Assembly: GCA_034509925.1 (NCBI GenBank)
Contig: CM067536.1
Span: 6,027,501-6,091,500, forward strand
Direction: 5' to 3'
Source of the DNA: Hirudinaria manillensis
Taxonomy: Eukaryota; Annelida; Clitellata; Hirudinida; Hirudinidae
Length of the DNA: 64,000 nt
Under the pieces are notes generated by a model. That model had not been told where the DNA came from. It did not search any database and worked only from the letters and a program-made list of their open reading frames with translations. A program made the translations under genes and the position numbers. Each line of letters begins with the position of its first letter. Positions within the stretch are counted from its first letter, which is position 1. Shown one piece after another: positions 1 through 10,255 of this stretch.

Positions 1-622
1 CAGCCAAAGAGATGGGTGGATGGATGAGCAAATGGATAAGTGAATCGATGGATCCCAGGACAGATAAAAGCATTTTTTGTGAGCGGAATGTTAATAAAGA
101 GTTTTCTTACAATCTCCGAGGTACTATTAAGCTCTGTGAAGTTCATGCAAGACGTCAAGGTAATTTGGGGGCGCTGAATATTTCATCTTAAAATGAAAAA
201 CTTAAAAATAAAAATGGATAAAAATAAATAAAAATAGAGAAACGTGGATGAGGGCTGAGGGAAGAAATATTTTAAAAACAACACCACAGGGAACATTTAT
301 AATCATCATCATCATCATCATTTCCAGCTATAACGCCAGAACATCAACATCATCGTTACCATTTGCACTATCGGCATCGTCATCGTACTTATTTTTATAC
401 GTACGTTTGTACTTTTACAGAAGTACTTATTTATCGTACGATTATCATCATTGTCATCATCATTATTATCGTCATCATGACTTTTATAACATTCACTACT
501 AAGTTAAACGAATTTGATATGATGTTATGTTGTAATGATTATGAAAAATTATCATTGTCGTCATCGTCGTCATCAACCTAATCATTACCATCATCATCAT
601 CATCGCTAAAACCGGAAGATAC
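1..622. repeat. Microsatellite-rich flank or intron
   Basis: Runs of ATC/TCA/GTC trinucleotides dominate about 300-330, 430-480 and 555-605, and a TGGA-like tetranucleotide run lies at 10-55. The short reading frames here are low-complexity products of these repeats. On the minus strand this is probably the intron downstream of the CUB-like exon. No gene is visible. Confidence 0.6.
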
Positions 623-1335
623 CGTGAGTGTACCTCTAAAGTGAATCAGTGCAAAGTACTGCCCTCCATCTTCGTTCACCAACTCCTCGACGGTCTTCCT
701 CATCTCTTCGTTGTTCCACGCCAAACTTCTGATCCTACTCCTGTTCTTCTTCTTCTCCTCCTCACCATCAGTCGTTCCCCTCTCCTCAGATCTTCTCGTC
801 TTCTCCGTGAGTTTACCTTCCGTTCGTAAGATGTCAGTCAACAGGCGGAACATGTCCGCGTGTAGTTCCACGGTCAGCCTGTTCCCAGATGATGTGAACA
901 GCTTCTCATGTCTAAGTTCCTGCCTCCAGCAGAGATGGAGGACCGACCGTTTCTCTCGCAAGGTGGCGACCCTCACCTGCGACTCTGAGCACGTGACGTG
1001 TTCGCCGTTCATCGTTCGTGTTTTGTTCTTGTTGCCTTGGTGATTCAGTCCCGACAGAAAGTTGGTCCACGAGACGAGAATGTGCTGACCTTCAGTGGCC
1101 TGAATCACCCAGCGCGGTGACGACGACGATGATGACGATGATGATGACAACGACGATGGCGGAACTTTTGAATATGCCATGCTGTTCCTGACAGTGACGT
1201 CATCTAGGCCACAAAGGCTCCTGTCCAATGAGACATCCGCTCGAGAGGGCATGAAGTAGGGCACCCCAATTGATTGTTCGGGCTGCTCTGAATCAGAGTT
1301 CAGAGAAATGGTGCAACCGGGTTGATCCTGAGATA
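623..1335 (-). CDS. CUB-like domain exon of a SUEL-lectin/CUB gene (partial gene)
   Basis: This long open minus-strand exon is richer in GC than its surroundings. It carries CUB-like signatures: a WVIQATEGQHILVSW strand, LCWRQELRHEKLFTSSGNRL followed by TVEL, and a closing FALIHFRG strand. Two inserts interrupt the fold: a poly-Ser run made by a GAC/GAT microsatellite (plus 1119-1156) and a charged Glu/Lys/Arg segment. The acceptor is either the AG ending at 1336 (exon from 1335, phase 1, which matches the donor phase of the SUEL exon upstream) or the AG ending at 1328. The donor is either GT at 622-621 or GT at 633-632. CUB domains are extracellular protein- or glycan-binding modules, so together with the SUEL exon this suggests a secreted or membrane lectin-like protein. 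Both gene ends are missing. The reading frame runs on into an ATC microsatellite and stops, so I place the donor before it. Confidence 0.55.
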
Positions 1336-3982
1336 CTACAACAATAATAATTACTTAACGAGGTCATCAGGTTTACAAGTAACAATAATAAATTTATTAT
1401 AATTTATTATAAATTTATTATACTTTATTATCACCTTAAGCAATGTTAATCACCATTTCTCTACCACATCTATAGATTTTCATTTGCTAGCTGTTGTTAA
1501 TATCTGCACGATGCAAATGAACATTTTGATAAATCAAATAAAGATATAAATTAATATAAACAGTCCTTCCCCAATTGGATCATTAAATCATTGTTTGGGA
1601 TCATCAAATATTCAATTTTCTAAATAAATTCAGCAATATTTTATTAATTAAAATATAATTAATCAAAATATATTTTCAAATATTTATAAATATACGATTA
1701 ATTAATCAAGTTTTTTTTTAAATTTAATCTATTATAAATTGTTTAATATAAGTTGTTAGTATAGATTATGCATTAAAATGAAATAATAACATTTAAACTA
1801 TTAACTTAATTCAGAGGCAAATAACGTGATTAATTTTAATTAACCTCATTAATATGCAAATTGATTCCGAATGAAAACCAAAATAACTTTTTCCAATCTG
1901 CGAACTCAATGAAGCAAATTATTTGAAGTTGCATAAATCTAAACGGGAGCCATGTGCACCAATAAGAATCGGGCAAACATGTCACGTGGACTGGTTTATT
2001 ATTATTAGTTCAAGTTATGTGAAATAAACGTTTCAATGATAACGATGACCACGATATAAAAAAGCGTGAACATATTAAAAACATTTTATTAAATAATGTC
2101 TAAATACGTTAAATATCATATAATTAATTTGATTACTTTCACCCATTTAATCACTCACTCACTTGCTCATCCGCCAATCCAATTCACTCACTCATCCATT
2201 CACTCACTCACTCATTTGATCAATAACTAAACTACTCCAATCACTCACTTACCCATAAATAATTTAATCTATGTGACACAAAATTATTTTAAATTAAAGA
2301 TTATTTTAAATAAATCTTTAAAAAAACAAACAAATCTTTTGCCTAAACATTTGAGTCAACAATTATTTTCAAAATGAGGCATTTTGTCTTTGAATTTAAT
2401 CGAAAGTGTTTCGTGGTTTTTCTCCATTAAAATATTTCTTTAAAATAAATTCCATCTAAGCCATTAAAATCCATCATCTGCATTTTCATACTCCTCCTAC
2501 TCCTCCTCCTCCTCCTCCTCTTCTTCTTCCTCCTCCTCCTCCTCATCATCATCATCATCGTCGTCGTCCTCATCATCATCATCATCATCCTAGCCATAAT
2601 CAATGGTATCATTCTATTTTATAATAATTATAAAATTTTTTATTAAAAATAAAATAAATGCAGAATTCAGTTTTCATTCGATTTATAGCCACATCATCAT
2701 CATCATCATCATCATTACTCATTTTTACTGGAATTTCATTAATTCTTTCACTTCTTCAATCATTCCAAGATTAAAATCTCTTCTCTCCAAATATTCCTCG
2801 TCAATGATTTTCTTAAAGCATTTAATTAATTTATTTTTAAATTATTGAATAATATTTTAAGAATATTTAATTATTATTATAATGTACAAAAACAACTTCG
2901 TCTTTGAATATTTAATTTAAAATTAAAGAGTTTTTCTTTAATTTTGTCGGAAAATATTTTTAAATGAAAAATACGGGCCGACATTATTTTAGAAATCCAG
3001 CATCTGTTAATACTAAAACAAAGCACATGTATATAAAATATAATATAATAATATAATATAATAATGACAATTTTTTTTAAAATTATTTTTATGAAAAAAA
3101 TACCGATTATGAATTTCGATTATTATTCCATTATTTCCATTTAATTAATAAATTAATTTAATAAATTAAATAATTTTTACGTCTTAAAGTTTTGAAATCT
3201 TTAAATTCTTTTTTTTGGCCTCTTTAAATTCGACGGTTTAAATTTAAATTACTTTTAATTTAATTCATTTAAATGCGGGTCATCAATCGAGGTTTTGAAC
3301 TTTCTGTTTTGATGGTGAGTAAAAAATGGCGCAACATAAATCCACGTGGAGCAGCACAACAAAACAAGAATGGTTGACGGTGATCGATGAAGATGTTTTA
3401 AGATGCTTTTTTTTCTTTATTTTTATGGACACGACTTGTGATTTATTTTTATTTTATTTTATTTATTTTTGTGGCTGTTGCTGGTAAAGCGCTTGAAAAG
3501 TGGACACTTGTTGGTGTTGATAGCACGGATTTGAATGACTTGAATGAGGTGATGAGGACGACGATTATGTTAATGATGATGATGATGATGACGATGACGA
3601 TGATGGTGATGATGATAATGATGGTGATGAAAAATTAAGGACAAACTAGAGAAGGTAGTGATTTGCTGGCGGTGCTGATGACGGTGTTAATGGTGAATCT
3701 CAAATTTTCTGCGTCATTAGAAAAGTGATTTCAGCAAACATCTCGCTGAGTGTTGAATTTCAAAATTTAAAAAAAAATACGAAAAAGTCATTTCCTTATT
3801 AATATAATAATTTCAATTCCTACACATTCAGTAATTTCATCTTGCCATAATTAATTAACTTTTTAAATTAAACCGCACATAAAAAACTCAGCATTTATGA
3901 AATTAAAAAAAAAACACACACTAATTAAATTACTCATCCTTCCTAAATTACGAAGAGTAATTACCACCCGGCATGAACATAC
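1336..3982 (-). other. Intron with microsatellites
   Basis: AT-rich sequence between the SUEL and CUB-like exons. It holds CACT/TCAC-type repeats (about 2141-2250), a CTC then ATC tract (about 2490-2590), an ATC run (about 2690-2715) and an ATG run (about 3570-3635). I see no further exon, although a small one could be missed. Confidence 0.5.
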
Positions 3983-4288
3983 CTCTGTGACACCTGTACG
4001 AGATTTCCAGGTAAACCTTGAATTCCTTGAAGCAGGGTCCGTTGCTGTTCAGTCTCGGATCTGGAACTCTGATGCTGCAGTTCGTTCTACCGGAACAGAT
4101 GACGTCAACGATGGCCGTGACGTCATCGTAGCAGCCCAGGATGCCGAAGTCCTCTCCGACGCACCTGCCCAGCCTCATGCGGCCGTAAAGGGCCGAGGTG
4201 ATGATGATGATCTCCTTGTTGGGTTTGCAACGAGCATGGAACGTCTCGAAGTCGCAGTATTCGCGAAAGTTGTCCACTGAGCTGGGGA
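3983..4288 (-). CDS. SUEL-type (galactose/rhamnose-binding) lectin domain exon
   Basis: A 306-nt symmetric phase 1-1 exon, bounded by a TTTCCAG acceptor (AG at 4290-4289) and an AGAG/GTATGT donor (GT at 3982-3981). It encodes one whole SUEL/Gal_Lectin domain: the conserved ALYGRM motif, DVTAIVDVICSGRTNCSI, the closing LEISYRC, and eight regularly spaced cysteines. The domain binds galactose or rhamnose in sea-urchin egg lectin and occurs in EVA-1/EVA1C and latrophilin receptors; the SALYGRMRLGRC stretch looks EVA-1-like. Joining it in phase to the CUB-like exon gives an open frame. The upstream exons, with the signal peptide and any first SUEL domain, are not securely identified. The single SUEL plus CUB combination argues against a simple EVA1C orthologue. 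Confidence 0.75.
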
Positions 4289-5535
4289 CTGGAAATGAGA
4301 ATTAAATTAAATTAATAATTAAATCTTAATATTATTATTTATTAGTATTAATATTATTATTATTATTATTAAAAAATCATTATTATTATTTTAAAATACA
4401 TCTTATCGGTAAAATGTTTATGATAATTTCCTTTTAAATATTAATTGGGTTAAGTTTGAAAACTGTTTGAAACTCTTTTATTATCATTTATTTACACCTT
4501 CAAAATCAAACTAAAACGAATTATTTATTTTAAAATAAATTTTCAAAATGTCTGCTTAAAAGCGATTAAATTTAATTTAGAGCAGAAAACCATTAAAACA
4601 TCTAAGAACTTATGAAACAGAAAGTAAAATTTCCCCACCTGCAGCCAAATGGCTTACAATCAAAAGTAGTGAGCAGGTTACCAATCGGTAAAATTTCATA
4701 TTTTCAGATATTATTTTTTAATATTCATATTTTAATATTCAATTATATCTTTAATAATTCATTTTGATATTAAATATAAATGACATTAGCAACAATTAAT
4801 AATTATTTAAAATCTTAACTGAGTTTATTACTAGGAATTGATCATTTAAGATAAAACAATGAGCGATGAATATATTTATAGCAAGTTAAACATATGCATT
4901 GTTTTGAATTAATCGCCTAATTATCCGTCAATAAATGCCTTTGTCACAATAAATCTGTTTAATAGGTCATTCAATAGGTCAACAAATGTTACAAAATTAG
5001 TTTAACATGTTATTACAAATTATTATTATTACAACCCTTTTATACAATATGTTAACATTTAACTAAAATCAGTATAACCCTTTTTTTTCCAATTCTAATC
5101 TTAACTTATTATAGAAGTCTGAACTTAACTTAATTCATTAGCAGAAATAATTAATAATAATTCAGTTATTGTTCACGTATTATTTACATTTATTACTCAA
5201 TGATAAACTATAATTTCAATTTAACTTATAAATATAAATAATCAAATTGTCGGCGAAAGTAGGACCACAAAAAGATCCGTTTAATAGTTTCAAGATCATC
5301 CGAACAGCCCGCTACAATCTCCATTTTTATACCTTTGTGCCTCAATGCGCACACTTCATGCCTCAATTTTTATTCTACTTTTAAGTATAAATCGTTTATT
5401 TCCCAAATTCGCTGTTTATTTTCAGTCGAATTCTTTGTGTAATTAATAAATTTTAAATGTTTTTGAACAACGTAATTAAATAATATTTAATGATTATTTA
5501 TGTAATTATTGGATAAATTTAATTTTTGTGTACTT

Positions 5536-5573
<38 letters not shown>

Positions 5574-6430
5574 CATCATCATCATCACTTACAGACAGTT
5601 CAAATTAGCATTAACAAACACATCTACATAATTGATTTAACAACTTAAATACGACAATGGATGCAACAGCAATAAAAAATAATATCAATTTAACAACAAC
5701 AACAACAACAGGAGCAACAACAACAACAAAGATGATCGATAAAATGAAATACAAAGGATTTGTTTTTTAAATGCATTTTTGAAAAAATCTTAATTAACCC
5801 ATACCTGGTTTTCATAAATCTTCAACATCAATTCCTGAAATTATGTCCGAAAATCTGAAAAATTATTTTATTTTTGAAAAATTATTGCAGTTGTTTTCAT
5901 TAATTTTAGACTTACTATTTAAGAGAATAATCTTTTTATTATTTTTTTATTATTCTTTTTATAATTTTTTATTAATCTTTTTATTATATTTTAATTTTTA
6001 TTATTAATGGATCGACGGAAAAGTGGATTAACTTGTTAATTAATTTAATTATCTTTATTTATTAATTTTACTTGAAAACCATCAGACTGGATATTACATA
6101 ATAATTACAATATTATTATATATCATATAATATATATTAGCTGGAAACATTGCTATTAGATTATTATTATTAGATTTTTCTGAAAAGAATTCTAAATGAA
6201 ATTTGACCGTTTAATAATTTTGGTCACATCTGTTTAAATAATGAATTTGTGAATGTATTATGTTTTAAACTTTGCAGCCCCAATTTTTTTTTTGGCAAAG
6301 ATGGTGATGGTGACGCCGACATCTAAGACGATGACGACGACGACGACGATGATGATGATGACGATGAGAAGGATGGATTGACAGAAAGAGAAACACGAAG
6401 GAGGAAAGAAAGAAGGAAGTTTTTTTTTCC
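4289..6430. other. AT-rich non-coding sequence
   Basis: Mostly A+T with AAT/ATC microsatellites near 5540-5590, ACA repeats near 5690-5730, and a GAC/GAT tract near 6325-6365. No coding exon or RNA gene is evident. It is probably intron or upstream sequence of the minus-strand lectin gene. Confidence 0.5.
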
Positions 6431-6435
6431 CGAAA

Positions 6436-6566
6436 ATTGACCTGATTGAAGGAGACAGACCGTGGAGAAAGGCATTCGCCTGCCAAATTCAAGGAGATTG
6501 GCGCTTCGTCCGAAAGCTGGGATTGCAAGGAAAACATGGTCTGTAAAGTGCCAGGAATGGGCTGCT
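6436..6566 (-). CDS. Possible upstream exon of the lectin gene
   Basis: A short GC-richer island in AT-rich DNA. On the minus strand an AG acceptor precedes an open frame containing PIPGTLQTMFSLQSQLS and SLNLAGECLSPRSVSF, and the segment ends CAATCAG/GTCAAT, a plausible donor. The codon choice looks protein-like, but I recognise no domain. Another frame through the same stretch is also open and would join the SUEL exon in phase 1. It could equally be a chance island. Confidence 0.22.
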
Positions 6567-6599
6567 AATAAACTAAATAACAATTTCAATTGCAATTAA

Positions 6600-7700
6600 A
6601 ATAATATAAATTATAATTTTAAAAAAGTGTATTAATAATTGCTATTATAATGTAATATTCGCGCACATTATTAATAAAATTCGCTATTCTATAAATTGCC
6701 TTCTAAGGCCAAGAAGTCGCTCAATTTGATTACTCGAGTTATGATGGTTATTTAAGGAAGAGTTAACGAAATCTATCGAAATTTATCAAAATAATAAAAA
6801 TATAATAATAATAACTGCTATTATGGGATAATATTCTTGCATATTATTAATAAAATAAAGCTAATATATCCTTGCGTTCTTGATTATTAGAGATAATGAG
6901 GATTATTTAAGAAAGAGTTAAAATTTTCACAGCGGTTTCTAAATCTTCAATTTATTAATAATTTAATAATCAATAATTTAATTATCAAATTAAATTTAAA
7001 TATTAATATAATAATCATTTTATTAATTAAATTATTTTGTTTTTAAATTATTGCTCACTCCGAAACCTCTTTGAAATGCATTTGTAGTCGAATTTGAGAA
7101 CTCAATCAGAGATTTTCTTTATTTATATTGACGCTTATATAACAATTTAATATTAATTATTTAAACATTTAATATTAATGGTATTAATAATTTAATAATA
7201 ATAATTTAAAAATTAAATGAATATTTAAGAAATTTAATAAGGAAAAAAACTATAACATCACTGGCAACAATGGTAATGCAATATCAGCAGCCCGGTCAGC
7301 CTCCATTCATCCATCCATCCATCCGTTGAAGGAGAGAAATCCAATTGATGGAGCAGCATTTACTTTGCAAATTGCTTGGAAAATGCTTCTCGGATGGTAG
7401 CAATTCAAACGATGAACGAGAAATGCTCGCTTTCTTCTAAACATTCATTCACCAACTCATCCAACCATTAATTAATTAATTAATTCATTCATTCATCCAT
7501 TAATTAATTAATTCATTCATTCATTCATCCATTAATTAATTCATTCATTCACCCATTCATCCAACCATTAATTAATTAATTCATTCATTCATCCAGCCAT
7601 GCATCCATGCATGTAATCATTCACTGACTTTTCAGTCATTTAATCCGCTCTTGCCAGGGCAAACATTCGATATTCTAATTTCCGTTTTTCGGACACTGAT
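6600..7700. repeat. AT-rich sequence with tetranucleotide repeats
   Basis: TCCA repeats lie near 7305-7325, and ATTA/TTCA/ATCC tetranucleotide arrays fill about 7460-7620 (for example ATTAATTAATTCATTCATTC). No gene is seen. Confidence 0.6.
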
Positions 7701-7738
7701 TGGAGAAAAAGTAAGTCAACCTTGCCCTTCACCGAAAC

Positions 7739-8620
7739 TTGCCAACCATCCGAGTTGAGACTATTAGGAAAGTTAGGAACAAGCCAGGATATCGCAAATA
7801 TCTAAATAACTACATCATTGAAAAGACAACTTGCTCTGGCAAGCCTACGAAATGTACTGCGATTCCCACACTCACGGCATCTCCAGTCGAAACGGAAGTG
7901 AATAGCTTCTTTCAACTGCAGCAATTTATACTCGCAAATTACAAATACATAAGTCTGCCATGCGAGGAACTTCCGAACTGTTGAGAAATCAAGTTGCTGA
8001 CATCGACTCAAAGCGCCGTTTGATAGACAAGGAATACATACAGTGGATGGAGAGTTTGAAAGTGCACAGTGGAAAGAAGGGAGCTGGCAGATATGGAAAG
8101 CGGCCTCCGAAGGTCGAGACTACTTCTTATGTTGCATCTGACAAAAGTAAAGCAGGAAATCAGACCAGACCATTTCGGACAACGAAGATCCGACCATCCA
8201 AGAAGGAGATAAGAAGGGAACACAGAAAGATGAAACGAGCAAAGGTCCAAGGGTTATTCAGGAAGAATGGATCTTCAGGAGCTCGTTCGGTTTTGAATGA
8301 AGAATATAACGAGGAAGTTAAACCCATACCAGACGAACAACTGCTCCAGTTTTGAGAACCAATATTTTCCCAAAAGTCAATTACAGACTATAGATCGGTG
8401 GTTTCAGTTTGCGGTACTTGCCACAGCCTACATTATCAACTGGAGAGGAGCAATCGCCATGGAAACTTGGACCTCGTGGAAGAAGCTGGGCATGTCTAAG
8501 CGATTCCTGACGTGGACATCAATAAAGACTCTGACAGAAACCCATAGAATATGGAGAACATTCAGAGTAAACGCTTGGAAAACAAGGAAAAGAAGAAGGC
8601 CGAGAAGAACATTTATTTGA
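7739..8620 (+). pseudogene. Unidentified broken coding-like region
   Basis: Coding-like composition contrasts with the AT-rich flanks. An 81-residue frame (7739-7984) ends at a stop, and the coding signal then moves to another frame: 131 residues at 7960-8355, lysine/arginine-rich, with RPSKKEIRREHRKMKRAK. After the TGA at 8353 the same frame remains protein-like through two more stops and ends in a lysine-rich stretch (RLENKEKKKAEKN). There are no splice sites at the breaks. This pattern suits a decayed retrocopy or mobile-element ORF. I do not recognise the family. Confidence 0.4.
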
Positions 8621-8659
8621 CTGTACTTTGTCTAATTTATAACATTATAGGCTACTCTT

Positions 8660-8930
8660 AATACAGTCCATGGGTTTTCCCGGGCCCGTCTGAGGACTCT
8701 AAAGACAGCGATGAGGTTCTCCGATTTGCGTGTTGGTTTTACGGACGTAATCCGGGCTGAATAAAAGTTTTGAAAAATAATAATAATAATAATAAAATGG
8801 CTTAGCAACATTTCCTGTGGATAAGTTTAGCAATAAGGTTGCCACTCCTGAGATTTGAACATTGGACCTCCTGATCCGCTTAAGATTCACAATGGTTCAT
8901 CGAGTGCATATTTCGTGACTGGTTTATGTG
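8660..8930 (-). mobile_element. Possible tRNA-related SINE remnant
   Basis: Read on the minus strand, a segment near 8905-8840 contains a B-box-like GTTCAAATCTC preceded by a tRNA-like stretch. It is followed by a TTATTATTATT tract (plus 8780-8797) and a GC-richer body with GGGCCCGGGAAAACCCATGG. This layout resembles a tRNA-derived SINE, but the A box is poor and no target-site duplication was found. Only one copy is visible in the window. Confidence 0.2.
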
Positions 8931-9257
8931 AGGGCATTAGAGGCCCACTTTAATAATTTATATTTTAATATTTAAAATTATACTAACATATTATCGCATT
9001 TAAGATTATTAAAGAATGCTTAACTATTTCGTTATGGCATTATATATTATTTTTTTATTATTATGCTTGCCGTATTTTCGTGCTTTGAGATTTTCAGTGA
9101 GCTTTTTAGTTTTAGATTAACATTAGTGATTTTCAAACTAGTAAAATCTTAGAGATACAGAATAGGATTAGAGGGTCATATATTTAAATAGAACTCAAGA
9201 CTATTCAGGACGATTCTAATATTAGCATTAATGTATTAATATTATTACTAATGAACT

Positions 9258-9893
9258 TTAGCTGGGGGCTACTGAAAGTTCTCTTAGCTGTGCCTCTGCT
9301 CCGATCCACTCTTCGCCTGTCAACGTAGGTCAGATATGATGGGGCTCTGTAATAGTCCTATTGTCCGATTTCAAAAGCATGTTTGTCTTGTCGCTGTTGG
9401 TGTGGAGTGCCACCAAGATCATGACTAGACGCGAGAAATCGGTGTAAGGAGAGATGGTATTGAGCCAATCATCGTATAAATTGAAGGCAATCATCTGAGG
9501 TTCAGCGTGTCATATATATCCTGAACACGGCTTAAACACGACATCTTGGCTTTCAAGATGAAAAACCAAACTTTTCAACCTTCAAACATGACTCGAATTG
9601 AAGTTGCGGCTCTGATTCCCCGATATCAATTTTTGAGAAATCAAGAAGATGCACTTCAAGCGGATCTACAATTCCTTTTCAAGTCGCGATGGTCTCTCTC
9701 GGCCTTTCTTCGACAGGCAGCGACCTTATGAGAACAGCCACTCCTTCGGCCGCCTTCCATTGGCTAAGCTGTTCGGGACGTTTCTGACCTGTCAATATAG
9801 ACCCATGAAAGATTTTAAGAAAGAGTTGTCCGGTCTTTGGATTGAAAATGAATAAGGCACCGTTAATTGGCTCGGTCAGAAGATTTTCCCCAC
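9258..9893 (-). pseudogene. PRPF8: PRPF8 (PRP8) pseudogene fragment
   Basis: The minus strand encodes, across several frames, a recognisable stretch of the spliceosomal protein PRP8. From 9893 downward there is [20 protein letters not shown], a [10 protein letters not shown] segment, a degenerate middle, then [16 protein letters not shown] and [17 protein letters not shown], ending at AEAQLREL. It carries frameshifts and stop codons, and no intron interrupts it, so it looks like a truncated processed pseudogene. Functional PRP8 is a protein of about 2,300 residues at the heart of the U5 snRNP; only about 200 codons are represented. Homology stops abruptly on both sides. I saw no poly-A tail or target duplication that would confirm retroposition. 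Confidence 0.8.
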
Positions 9894-9899
9894 TTCTTG

Positions 9900-10255
9900 G
9901 CCATCCTCCAATTTAATAAAAAAAATTCTGCTTTGAAATGTTTCAATTTGTCAGGTTTTAATTCTGTCAATGATTCTCTTTAATCTTTAACTTGGTATCT
10001 TTAATGATTAACTTTAAGGTGATTTTTTTCTGAAAACTTGGGCGAAACATTAACGACGGACAACTTCTAACAGAAATTAATAAAATATAAATCAATAGCA
10101 TAGAATTTTAAAATATTTATGAAATGTTATTATTCCTTAAAAGGCAATATTATTTGAATCGCCACTTTTAAACTTTAGAATTGATGACCACGATAAACAA
10201 AACTCTTAGCTATTGAAATGATTTCATCTCAAGTAAATTTTAATGAGTAGTGAAC
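9900..10255. other. Intergenic sequence upstream of EPG5
   Basis: AT-rich sequence between the PRPF8 relic and the EPG5 start codon. It should contain the EPG5 promoter and 5' leader, but I see no clear TATA box or other element. Confidence 0.4.

Noticed and set aside
248..581. Short frames rich in Ile, Ser, His or Tyr at the left end
   Set aside because: Products of ATC/TCA trinucleotide repeats.
641..1043. Plus-strand frames at 641-829 and 711-1043
   Set aside because: Opposite strand of the CUB-like exon, whose minus-strand reading has domain signatures.
2427..2612. 61-residue Arg/Met-rich minus-strand frame
   Set aside because: Microsatellite translation with no other support.
3897..4280. 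Plus-strand 127-residue frame
   Set aside because: Antisense of the SUEL lectin exon, which has clear splice sites and conserved cysteines on the minus strand.
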